Shown piece by piece: positions 53,179-61,016 of a stretch of 64,000 nt of DNA. The DNA comes from Choricystis sp. odSpoLacu1 (taxonomy: Eukaryota; Chlorophyta; Trebouxiophyceae), in NCBI GenBank assembly GCA_958009055.1, contig OY253657.1:62001-126000 (forward strand). Reading direction: 5' to 3'. The notes below the pieces were generated by a model. It saw only the letters and a program-made list of their open reading frames with translations. It did not search any database and was not told the DNA's origin. The position numbers and the translations under genes were made by a program. Each line of letters starts with the position of its first letter. Position 1 is the first letter of the stretch.

Positions 53179-53549
53179 TCACTGTGTGGCCACCGGCACG
53201 CCCCTCGACGCCAGGTCCGACCGCGCCGCCTTGATGTCGCCCTGCAGCGCGTCCGCGTCGGACGGGCAGTCGCGGAAGGAGGCGACGCCGATGGCGAGCA
53301 GGGCGAGAGCGTAAAGTCCCAGGGCGACGAGAGAGAGGAGGGGGAGCTGTGTTGTGGGTGGTGTGGGAGGGTGGGGATCGTGACGTGTTGTTTTTTCTTT
53401 CGCCGCCGCCTGCCCCTTTCCTACCCACACACACGCACCAGCGCCACCACCAGTCGATCGCGGTCGCCCAGGTCGGACCGCAGGGCGACCACCCAGAGGG
53501 CGGTGGCGGCGGCGAGGGTGGCCGCGATGCCGTGGACGCGCTTTGCCAT
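53179..53549 (-). CDS. DPM3: Dolichol-phosphate mannosyltransferase subunit 3
   Basis: Two exons (53549-53439 and 53346-53179) join in phase 0 for 92 residues, the same length as human DPM3. Two hydrophobic segments (GIAATLAAATALWVVAL and LPLLSLVALGLYALALLAIGVASF) anchor it in the ER. The cytosolic coiled-coil DCPSDADALQGDIKAARSDLASRGV matches the DPM3 tail that holds the catalytic DPM1 subunit at the membrane. The product makes dolichyl-phosphate-mannose for N-glycans and GPI anchors. It is 120 nt from the divergent RPB4 start. Confidence 0.88.
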
Positions 53550-53669
53550 CCGAAATCGAAAATGAAAACGAAGAGAATGCTGTCGCTGATTGCCGACACC
53601 TCTTCGTCAATTTTCCTTTCTCCCCCGCCGCCCGCGCGTGTTGCGCACACCCCCCGCCCGCGCACCACC

Positions 53670-54171
53670 ATGGCCGACGTCGCCCCCGACGGCGATGCGC
53701 CACCCAAAGGTGTGAGCGTGTGTGTGTGTGTGCGCCCGCGCGTCCACCCGACGCCAAACCCTCCGCGCCCACACTCATCCCGCCTCTCTCGCCCCCACAG
53801 AATTCGAGACCGCGCGCGCCTTGTCCCTGCCCGAAGTCCGTGCCCTGCTGGACGCGCGGCGGCGGGAGCGTGAGGCCGCAGAGGGCGGCGCCTACATCCC
53901 GCCCCCCCTCGTCGCCAAAGCACTGGCCTACGCCGAACGCTTTGACGGTGTCCGGTCGGGAGTCAGGGCGGACCAGCTGACGGCGTCGTTGGAGGGTCGG
54001 GGAGGGTTGACCCACGCTGAAGTGGCGGCGTTGATCAACCTGGCGCCAGGGACGCCGGACGAAGCGCGGGCTCTTGTCGGCACTCTGGCGGCGGAAGGAC
54101 GGGAAGGCCTCACCGATGACGACCTGCAGGCCGTGCTGGACGAGGTCGCGACGTACAAGAGTCTGGAGTGA
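53670..54171 (+). CDS. RPB4: RNA polymerase II subunit RPB4
   Basis: Exons 53670-53709 and 53801-54171 join in phase 1 for 136 residues. After ALSLPEVRALLDARRRE the RPB4/RPC9 helical core appears: PLVAKALAYAERFDGV, ADQLTASLEGRGGLTHAEVAALINLAPGTPDEARALVGTL, LTDDDLQAVLDEVATYKSLE. The INLAPGTPDEARALV stretch corresponds to the LCPETxEEA region of RPB4 and not to RPC9, so I favour RPB4; RPC9 of polymerase III is the alternative. RPB4 forms the stalk with RPB7. Its TGA is followed with no gap by the CCA end of a tRNA-like sequence on the other strand. Confidence 0.8.
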
Positions 54172-54244
54172 TGGTGGGAACAGGAGTCGAGCCTGTGGCC
54201 TCAAGATGATGAGCCGTGCGAGCTACCAGGCTGCTCTATTCCGC
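54172..54244 (-). tRNA. tRNA-fMet(CAT)-like sequence of bacterial/organellar type, degenerate acceptor
   Basis: On the minus strand this 73-nt stretch aligns base for base with bacterial and organellar initiator tRNA. It has GAGCAGCCTGGTAGCTC (4-bp D stem, typical D loop), an anticodon loop CTCATCA with CAT, a 5-bp T arm ACAGG-CTCGACT-CCTGT and an encoded CCA end. The anticodon stem has one mismatch. The acceptor stem pairs poorly (5' GCGGAA against 3' TTCCCA), so it may be a pseudogene. It does not look like a nuclear initiator tRNA. Transfer from plastid or mitochondrial DNA is the simplest source. Its 3' CCA abuts the RPB4 stop codon exactly. Confidence 0.5.
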
Positions 54245-54265
54245 TACCAGGCTGCTCTATTCCGC
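54224..54265. repeat. 21-bp perfect tandem duplication of tRNA-like 5' half
   Basis: The 21-base unit TACCAGGCTGCTCTATTCCG plus C occurs twice without spacer (54224-54244 and 54245-54265). It corresponds to the acceptor 5' strand and most of the D arm of the tRNA-like sequence, so the tRNA has a second copy of its 5' quarter just upstream. Confidence 0.9.
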
Positions 54266-54382
54266 AGTGGAGGACTCAACGATGGGTGGTCGCTCATAAA
54301 CACCAAAGAGTGTTTTTTTTTGTCAGTGTTTTGTTTTCTTGATCAGTCTTCTGTTGAAGAAACCCTTTTATCCTCACATTCC

Positions 54383-55280
54383 ATGATTCTCACCCCCGCC
54401 ACCCCCGCCGCCCACGTGACTCGGGCCGGGGTGACGTCCGGCCTGCCGTCGTCTCCTGTCCCGTCTCCCCACCTTGTGATTCTCGCGGCACAACACGGCG
54501 ACGAGCCGGCAGGTGTCGCAGGTGCCGCCGACACCACCCTCCCCTCCTTACCTCCCGACTCGCCATGGGCGTGTGCCACATTCGTCATATCAAACCCGCC
54601 AGCCCTGGCGCTCGGCAAGAGGTTCATTGATGCGAATCTCAACCGTTGCTTCACGCGAGAGGTGTTGGAGGCAGGCGCTTCCGACGCCGAAGCGCCGTTC
54701 GAGCACCGGCGAGCGCGCGAGCTGGCCCCCTTGCTGGCCACAGCCACCGCCGTCCTGGACCTGCACACCACGTCGGCAGAAAACACGCCGGCTTTTGCCA
54801 TGTTTTCGCCGGCGTCACCATCGTCAGCCGCACTGGCCACTGCACTGCCCGTCCATTACGCCCTCTCCGACGCCACTGGAGCCGGCCTTGGGCTGGCAAT
54901 AGAATACGCTGCTTCTCATGGCGCTGCCGCCGTCACCGTCGAGTGTGGGCAGCATGCAGAGGCGGCGTCGGTGGGCGTGGCGGCGGCCTGCATCCGCGCC
55001 GCGCTGGCGTGGCGCCCTGGAGGCGACCGACACAGCGCCACCATCACCACCCTCCCCCCCCCCCCCCACCCTGCTGCACGTGCGGCGGGGCGTGGTCGTG
55101 GGGCCCGGGTTTCGGTGGGTGGGGCCCGCGCCCGCCGCGTTTGCACGAATCGATCGAGGCACAGTGCTTGCGACCGACGACACTGGAGATCTGGTGTGCG
55201 ACGTGCCTGGAGTGGTCGTACTCCCCACCTCTGCGCCGGTGCTCGGGGAGGACGCGTGGTTGTGGGGGGAGGAGGCGTGA
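54383..55280 (+). CDS. Aspartoacylase / succinylglutamate-desuccinylase-type zinc hydrolase
   Basis: About 298 residues. The M14-like zinc site is complete: LVILAAQHGDEPAG (His and Glu ligands), then FIDANLNRCF, then ATAVLDLHTTSAENTPAF with the third ligand His, and AAAVTVECGQHAEA with the catalytic Glu. After a C14 run (55054-55067) the frame must lose one C to continue into the beta-barrel end LLHVRRGVVVGPGF, FARIDRGTVLATDD and VVLPTSAPVLGEDAW. The family cleaves N-acyl amino acids (N-acetylaspartate, N-succinylglutamate). The exact substrate cannot be told from sequence. It lies 211 nt after RPB4, with the tRNA-like element between. Confidence 0.82.
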
Positions 55281-55409
55281 ATGAAGAAGAGAGGAGAGGG
55301 TTTGTTTTTTCGTTGTTCAGTGTTCGTCGCCGTTTGTTGTGGCTTGTATTTTTCATGTCCCCCCGCTTGCACCGCACAGACACGCACTCCCACCCTCCCC
55401 TCTCCTCAC

Positions 55410-55919
55410 ATGAAAGTGCGCACCGCCGTGCGCCGCCTGTGTGACGCGTGCCGCGTCGTGCTGCGGCGCGGGCGCGTGTACGTGGTGTGCAAGGCCAACC
55501 CCAAGGTGCGAGAGAGTGTGTGTGTGTGTGTGTGTGATTTGTGTGCGTGTGCAACTTGCTGGGGGAGGCGGGCGGGGGAGAGAGGGGCGCGTGCGGCGGG
55601 AGCAGCCGCCCCCCCCGACCTCCCAATCGGCAGCCGCGGTCGCGAAAAAAAAAGCCAATTCCCTCCCTCCCCTCCCTCCCTCCCCACACAGCACAAACAG
55701 AGGCAGGGACTGCACACGGCTGCCTGCGACCTGGCGCTGGTCAGGTGCGCGTTTTTTTTTTGTTTTTTTGGCGGGGGCACAGAGATCGGGCGCACGCGAC
55801 ACCCCCGCTCACACCTCCACCCCCCCCCCCCACACAGCAGCCCGCCCACCCTTCCGCCCACCTTCCACCCTCACTCGGCTGTGCTGGGCCTGCGCTACTG
55901 GAAGCAGCCGGCAGCATGA
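55410..55919 (+). CDS. Mitochondrial ribosomal protein bL36m with C-terminal extension
   Basis: Three exons (55410-55505, 55692-55744, about 55838-55919). [38 protein letters not shown] is bL36 with three of the usual zinc ligands (CxxC and C) and a His. After [10 protein letters not shown] the last exon adds a tail ending [13 protein letters not shown]. Plastid bL36 is normally plastid-encoded, so this nuclear copy is probably mitochondrial, though no presequence precedes the conserved start. Both introns are stop-free and multiples of three, so unspliced RNA would also read through (169 aa). The acceptor before exon 3 is a CAGCAG tandem. The stop overlaps the next gene's ATG. Confidence 0.85.
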   Translation: MKVRTAVRRLCDACRVVLRRGRVYVVCKANPKVRESVCVCVCDLCACATCWGRRAGERGARAAGAAAPPDLPIGSRGREKKSQFPPSPPSLPTQHKQRQGLHTAACDLALVRCAFFFCFFGGGTEIGRTRHPRSHLHPPPPHSSPPTLPPTFHPHSAVLGLRYWKQPAA

Positions 55920-56707
55920 CTGACCACGATGTGTCGTCCGCCGCCTCTTCGCCACGCTCGCCCTCTGTGCTCGGCACCCACGCACACTGGGAGGCCGCCT
56001 ACACCACCGAACTCGCCGCCCTGGCCGACGTGGGCGACGAGGGCGAAGTCTGGTTTGGGGTGGGGGTGGAGGCCAAGACGGTGGCCCTCGCGCGGCGGGT
56101 GTGCCCCCCGCCCGCCCCCGTGCTGGACGTCGGCACTGGCAACGCGTCCCTGCTGCTGGCCCTGGCGGCCGCCGGCTACGCCGACCTCACGGGGTCCGAC
56201 TACAGCGATGCCGGCCTGGCACTGGCGGCCGCCGTCGCGGCGGGGCGGGGCGTGCGCGCGTCCCGAGTCGACGCCGCGCCGTCCGCCCGCGCGGTCGCGG
56301 CCGCGGCCGCCCCCACCCCCGCCTCCCCCCACATCACGCTGGTGCGGGATGATGCAACGGAGACGGGGCTGCCCCCCGCGGCCTACGGCCTGGTTGTGGA
56401 CAAGGGGACGCTCGACGCGATTGCGCTCTCCCCCGCTGGAGTGGGCACGGCGACCTCCTACCTGCGGTGCGCCTCCCGCCTGCTCGCCCCCGGGGGCGCC
56501 TTCGTCGTCACGTCGGCCAACACCACGCTGGACGAGTTGACGGCGTTGGTGCAGGGGGCGACCGGTGGTGGGGGGGGGGCGCAGACTGAGCAACCCAAAC
56601 CCTCCCCTCTCCTCTACGCCGACCATGTGCGCGACTACCCCTCCTTCTCGTTCGGGGGGAGGGTGGGCACGCGCGTGACGACGGTGGCGTTTCTGAGGGC
56701 AGGGTGA
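55916..56707 (+). CDS. EEF1AKMT2: eEF1A lysine methyltransferase 2 (METTL10/EFM4 type)
   Basis: This intronless gene encodes 263 residues. The start [20 protein letters not shown] and DEGEVWFGV are diagnostic of the METTL10/EFM4 group. SAM-binding motifs follow: [35 protein letters not shown], then [38 protein letters not shown] and the C-terminal [20 protein letters not shown]. Family members methylate a lysine of translation factor eEF1A. Two Ala/Gly-rich insertions lengthen it. Its ATG (55916-55918) overlaps the bL36m stop (55917-55919) as ATGA, leaving no room for a promoter unless it lies inside bL36m. Confidence 0.9.
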   Translation: MTDHDVSSAASSPRSPSVLGTHAHWEAAYTTELAALADVGDEGEVWFGVGVEAKTVALARRVCPPPAPVLDVGTGNASLLLALAAAGYADLTGSDYSDAGLALAAAVAAGRGVRASRVDAAPSARAVAAAAAPTPASPHITLVRDDATETGLPPAAYGLVVDKGTLDAIALSPAGVGTATSYLRCASRLLAPGGAFVVTSANTTLDELTALVQGATGGGGGAQTEQPKPSPLLYADHVRDYPSFSFGGRVGTRVTTVAFLRAG

Positions 56708-56802
56708 TGAAAGCGTGTGCTTTTTGTGTCAACAAACGTTTTTGGTTGTGTTCCGAGTCGGTTCAAAGTGAAGAGTGTAACCAAAGACGCGCCCCCCCCA
56801 AG

Positions 56803-56838
<36 letters not shown>

Positions 56839-56842
<4 letters not shown>

Positions 56843-58149
56843 GCCCCCAGCCTCGGCGGCGCCACCCGGGGGGCGGCCGCCCCGCTGTCGCTGCCGTCAC
56901 CTTCCCCATCATCATCGTCCGCCGTCATGGCCGTCAACTCCCTCTCCGCCACCCCGATGACGGTGCAGGCGGGGTACCGAATGGCGTAGTCCAGCACGAA
57001 CACGGTCAGCGGGACGGCCAGGAGGAGGCCCCACACGCCGAGCGAGTGCTCCGCGACGACCAGCACCGCCAGCACGAGCAGCGGGTGCAGCTTCAGGTGC
57101 GCCGAGTAGATGGCGGGGTTGAGGCCGTACGCTTCGATGACGTGGATGCAGGAGACCATGAGGATGACGAGGGCGAGCTGTGGGGTTGGGGGGGGGGGCG
57201 GGGGTGTGGGGGTGGGGGTGGGCGGGGGTGGTTGCCACGCCGGTGCTTTGGTGTCCCTCTCGTTCTCTCCCCCCCCCCCCCCCCCTTCCAAAAAAAACAC
57301 TCCCCTCCCACGCCTCCCCCACGCCCCTCACCTTCAAAAACCCGTACTCGGTCAACGCCACAAACGCTATGGGCACGGTGGAGATGAAGCACCCCGCGAT
57401 GGGGATGAAGGAGCAGAGAAAGACAAAGAGGGACAACAGGCCGAGCCCCGGAATCGCGAGCGCCCACATGCCGGCAGCCGTGAGGCCCGTGTTGACCAGG
57501 GCAATCCTGGCCTGCGCCTGCAACGCTTTGCCAAACAGGCGCCCAAACACGGTGAGGGAGGGGGCGACCTCAGCGTAGACGGGGGCGAGGCGGGAGGTTT
57601 CCAGGGAGCGCACGCCCGCCGCGATCGCGGGCAGGTCCCACACCACCATGAACGACAGGACGAGGGACACCGCCACCTGCACCGCAAAGCGGGACACTGA
57701 CGACACCAGGGCCGATGTCACGGAAACGGCGGTGTCGGTATACCCCCGCAGCAGGCGTTGCAGGACGGTGCCCAGGTAGGCAGCCCTGTCCGGCGTCCAT
57801 GCAGCCCAGGCCACACCTTTGGCCACGGCTTCATCGCCGGCACTCACCAGCAGAAAGCGTTCCACTTGGTCCATGATGCCGTCGCCGACGCCCGCCCTCA
57901 CTTTCTCCAGGACGACGACCCAGATGGAGTCAGACTTCAACCTCTGCACAAAGTCGGCCCCCTCCCGCACAATGTCGGGGATCGTCATCACGCCAAACAG
58001 GGCGGCCGCGGCGACGATGCAGGCAAAGTAGGCGACGACCAGGGCGCGGCGGCGGGTGGAGGGGGCCAGGGACGCGAGGGAGGGGACGTCCGAGGCGGAG
58101 CGGACGAGCGTGTTGCCGATAAAGGACACGACAAACGTGCCCATGGCGA

Positions 58150-58197
<48 letters not shown>

Positions 58198-58775
58198 TGT
58201 GTTGGGTGGAGTTGGGGTGTGGGACACAGTGGGGAGGGGTGGGCGCGTCTGCGCGGCCCGTGCGTCCCCGTCCGATCCCCCTTTTTGTGTTCCTCCGAAA
58301 AACGCCGCCCCCGCCACCCGCCACGCGCCCAGCCCACATAGCCAGGCGCCAGGCAGCATGTCCAACCCAGCCTGCTTGCGTGAGGCGGGCAATGCGCCAC
58401 CCAGCCCACCATGCGACAAACCGCTGCGCTGGCCGTCGCGGCCTTTCCTTTTTGACCACTCACCCCAAAAAAGTCTTTCAGCTGGTACGCCGCCCACGCC
58501 ACCAGCGCCCACACGGCCGCCCTCTGCCACGGCAGGTCGGCCAGCAGGTCCATCAGCTCGCAGGCGCGGGAGCCGGGGGGGCCGGTCGGTGCAGGGGCGC
58601 GAGCAAACTGCGCGCCCACAGGGGGAGGGGGGGAGGGCGACGTCGCGTCCGCCACCGAGGCGGGGGGTGGCAGCGTGCGGCGCACAGCACGGCGGACGGG
58701 CGGCCGGGACGCCAGGCGGGGGGGGGCGGGGCGGGCGAGGGCCGGCATGGACGGCCGCATTGTCGCCGCGAGCAT
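56839..58775 (-). CDS. AI-2E/PerM-family membrane permease, probably plastid
   Basis: Three exons (58775-58464, 58150-57332, 57177-56839) join in phase 0 for 489 residues. The first 45 residues (MLAATMRPSMPALARPAPPRL and on) are Arg/Pro/Ala-rich, plastid transit-like. The body has about eight hydrophobic segments: FFGIAMGTFVVSFIGNTL, LVVAYFACIVAAAALFGV, VAVSLVLSFMVVWDLPAIA, ALVNTGLTAAGMWALAIPGLGLLSLFVFLCSFIPIAG, then VILMVSCIHVIEAYGLNPAIYSAHLKLHPLLVLAVLVVAEHSLGVWG. The last is the family signature, E-x-Y-x-L-N-P-x-I-x-x..L-x-L-H-P. Bacterial members export small molecules; plant relatives are uncharacterised. A TG repeat fills intron 1 and a TC repeat follows the stop. Confidence 0.82.
58152..58200. 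repeat. (TG)n microsatellite in permease intron
   Basis: A near-perfect TG repeat of about 49 nt sits at the acceptor side of intron 1 of the AI-2E-type gene; on the coding strand it reads CA repeats ending in CAG. Similar TG/CA tracts sit at acceptors at 16656-16684 (PMI) and 21416-21440 (MenB), so CA repeats may serve as the pyrimidine-poor acceptor context in these genes. Confidence 0.85.
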
Positions 58776-59014
58776 TGTGTTTGTTTCCGGCCCAGCGGCG
58801 GGACAAAGACCAGCCGCGCGTGTGCTGAGCACAGAAGCAGTGCTTGCACACTCTTTGGGGCGCGTGTGTGCGTCCTCCCCTCACAACACGGCCGGGGGAG
58901 GAAAAAACAACGAGAGAGGCGAGGAACAGAGAACGGCTGTGGCCGACGCTGTTCAGAGAGAGTCGTCGCCGTTTCCTACTTTCTTCTCGGCCGCCGCATT
59001 CCCCCTGCACCACG

Positions 59015-60310
59015 ATGTTGGCGTCGGCGGCGCGCGCAGCCTTGCGCGCCAGTGTGGTGCGTGTGTGCTGTGTGTGTGTTCAGGGCAGAGGCACGGCGAC
59101 ACACCCCACCCCGCGCCGCGACCGACCAATCGACCCTCCCCTCCCTCCCTGCCCCCTCCAGGCCGCCGCCACGCGCTCCGCCTGGCCGCACGCAGCGCCG
59201 CACGTCGCCACACCACACACACGTGTGCGCCCCCTGGTTCCTTGCTTTACCGCCACCGCGTTCACTCGCGCCGCGTCGTCATCCGCCTCCACCGCCGCGG
59301 CAAAAGCCGCCGGCCTCAAAGCCTACCGCCCCACCACGCCCGGGTTCAGGGGGCGCATCATCACCGCCCGCGACGGCCTGTGGAGCGGGCGCCCCCACAA
59401 GCCTCTGACCGTAGGCCTGCGCCGCACGGGCGGCCGCAACGCGGCGGGCCGCGTCACCGTGCGCCACCGGGGGGGCGGACACCGCAAAGTCTACCGCGTC
59501 ATCGACTTCTGGAGGCGGGGTGGTGGTGGGCGGGATGGCGGGAGTGATGCTGGCGCGGCGCCCCGGACCGCGAGGGTGGAGCGGATTGAGTACGACCCAA
59601 ACCGCACGGCCCGCATCGCCCTGCTCGCGCCCGAGGCTGCAGGCGACGACACCGACCCCGCCATCACCTCCACCGACGGCAGGTCCTACATCCTGGCCCC
59701 CGCGGGGTTGGCCGTCGGCGACACGGTGGCCTCCGGCCGCGGCGCGCCCATCACGCCTGGCTGCTGCCTCCGCCTCGCCGACATGCCCGTCGGCACCCCC
59801 GTCCACAATGTGGAGCTGTTGCCGGGGAAGGGGGGGCAGATGGCGCGGGCGGCGGGCACGGCGGCGGTGGTGGTGTCGCGAGGTGAGGAGAGGGAGGGAG
59901 GGTTGGTTGAGGCTTTTTGTTTGTTTTTGTTTTCCGACACTCACACACCGGCACCCTCCCCTCATCCCTCAGGTGGCCCCGACGGCTACGCTATCGTGCG
60001 CCTCCCCTCCGGCGCCCAGCGCCGCGTGCTGGCGACCTGTCGGGCGACAGTCGGCTCCCTGTCCAACCCCGGCCACAAAAATCGGTCCCTGGGCAAAGCG
60101 GGCGCCGCCCGGTGGGCAGGGCGCCGCCCCAAGGTGAGGGGCGTGGCCATGAACTCGGTGGACCACCCCATGGGCGGCGGCCGGGGCAAGAGCAAGGGGC
60201 GGATCAGTCAGTCGCCAACGGGGGTGCCTGCCAAGGGCAAGAAGACGCGTGCGTTGCGCAACCGGACGGACGTGTTTGTGCACGTGGCGCGGCCGCGGGC
60301 GAGGCGGTGA
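59015..60310 (+). CDS. Mitochondrial ribosomal protein uL2m
   Basis: Three exons (59015-59056, 59162-59882, 59973-60310) give 366 residues. The first 75 residues are an Ala/Arg/Ser presequence. Then the uL2 body: LKAYRPTTPGFRGRIITARDG, LRRTGGRNAAGRVTVRHRGGGHRKVYRVIDF, VERIEYDPNRTARIALL, YILAPAGLAVGDTV, LRLADMPVGTPVHNVELLPGKGGQMARAAGT. The C-terminal peptidyl-transferase loop is VRGVAMNSVDHPMGGGRGKSKG. Plastid uL2 is plastid-encoded in green algae, so this is the mitochondrial form. A Gly-rich insertion follows FWRR. TCGTCGCCGTTT occurs about 45 nt upstream of the start, as it does before bL36m. Confidence 0.93.
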   Translation: MLASAARAALRASVVRVCCVCVQGRGTATHPTPRRDRPIDPPLPPCPLQAAATRSAWPHAAPHVATPHTRVRPLVPCFTATAFTRAASSSASTAAAKAAGLKAYRPTTPGFRGRIITARDGLWSGRPHKPLTVGLRRTGGRNAAGRVTVRHRGGGHRKVYRVIDFWRRGGGGRDGGSDAGAAPRTARVERIEYDPNRTARIALLAPEAAGDDTDPAITSTDGRSYILAPAGLAVGDTVASGRGAPITPGCCLRLADMPVGTPVHNVELLPGKGGQMARAAGTAAVVVSRGEEREGGLVEAFCLFLFSDTHTPAPSPHPSGGPDGYAIVRLPSGAQRRVLATCRATVGSLSNPGHKNRSLGKAGAARWAGRRPKVRGVAMNSVDHPMGGGRGKSKGRISQSPTGVPAKGKKTRALRNRTDVFVHVARPRARR

Positions 60311-60386
60311 AGAGAGGAGAGAGTTGTGTGTTTTGTGTCTGTTTTCTGTGTCAACACGAAAAAACCAGCCCCGTCATTGTTTTCTC

Positions 60387-60920
60387 TCACCGAAACGCGC
60401 GCGCGCCCGCTGCCGCGTTGGCCAGGGGCGTCATTGCGGGTGATGCGACAGCCTCCACCCCCCGCAGACGCCGCCTCCGCCAGACCGTGGCCCCGATCAA
60501 CGCCACACACGCGGCGGCCGCGACGACCGCGCTGCCCACGACCGCGGCGGTCGAGGCGCGGCGACCCCACACCCGCGGTTTGGGGCGATCCGGGTCGGCG
60601 TTGGCGCGCTGGGCGTCGCTGGCGGCGTCGTTGGAGGTGGCGCGGTGGGCGTGGGGCTGGGCGGGGCGGGAGTGGTGGCGGGAGGTGGCGGCGGCGGAGG
60701 AGGTGCAGTCGTCGGTGGCGGCACCGTCGACGGCAGGCACTCCCCACCGTGCGTCAACAACAACCGAACACACGCCATCGTAACGGGGGCAGCCTGCGCA
60801 CATGGCGACCGCGCCGAGGCCAAACGGGTTGCACACGTCGGCGCCGGCGGCCGCGTGGATAAAGACAGCCGCCAGCGCCAGCGCCAATGTGAAGTACGCG
60901 GGTGCAGGGAGGCGGGGCAT
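60387..60920 (-). CDS. Signal-peptide single-pass membrane protein, unknown
   Basis: This single-exon gene encodes 177 residues. MPRLPAPAYFTLALALAAVFIHAAAGADVC is a clear signal peptide, with cleavage likely after AAAGA. The short lumenal part has five Cys (DVCNPFG, AMCAGCPRYDGVC, DDCTSS), a possible disulfide-rich knot. A hydrophilic His/Arg/Pro linker leads to one membrane helix, AAVVGSAVVAAAACVALIGATVW, followed by RRRRL and a short cytosolic tail. The layout is type I. I recognise no family. It lies 96 nt downstream of the MnmA stop on the same strand. Confidence 0.6.
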   Translation of the reverse strand: MPRLPAPAYFTLALALAAVFIHAAAGADVCNPFGLGAVAMCAGCPRYDGVCSVVVDARWGVPAVDGAATDDCTSSAAATSRHHSRPAQPHAHRATSNDAASDAQRANADPDRPKPRVWGRRASTAAVVGSAVVAAAACVALIGATVWRRRRLRGVEAVASPAMTPLANAAAGARAFR

Positions 60921-61016
60921 CGCTGTTCTTTGTGTGTGCGTGTGTTTTGGAGCTGTGCCCGCTCGCGCGGGCAAACAGTTGTGTTTCTACAAAAAAAAAC
61001 TAACTCCCCCTCTCTC

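Noticed and set aside
53670..54171. RPC9 (RNA polymerase III) instead of RPB4
   Set aside because: The INLAPGTPDEARALV and LQAVLDEVATYKSLE stretches fit RPB4 better, though RPC9 is not fully excluded.
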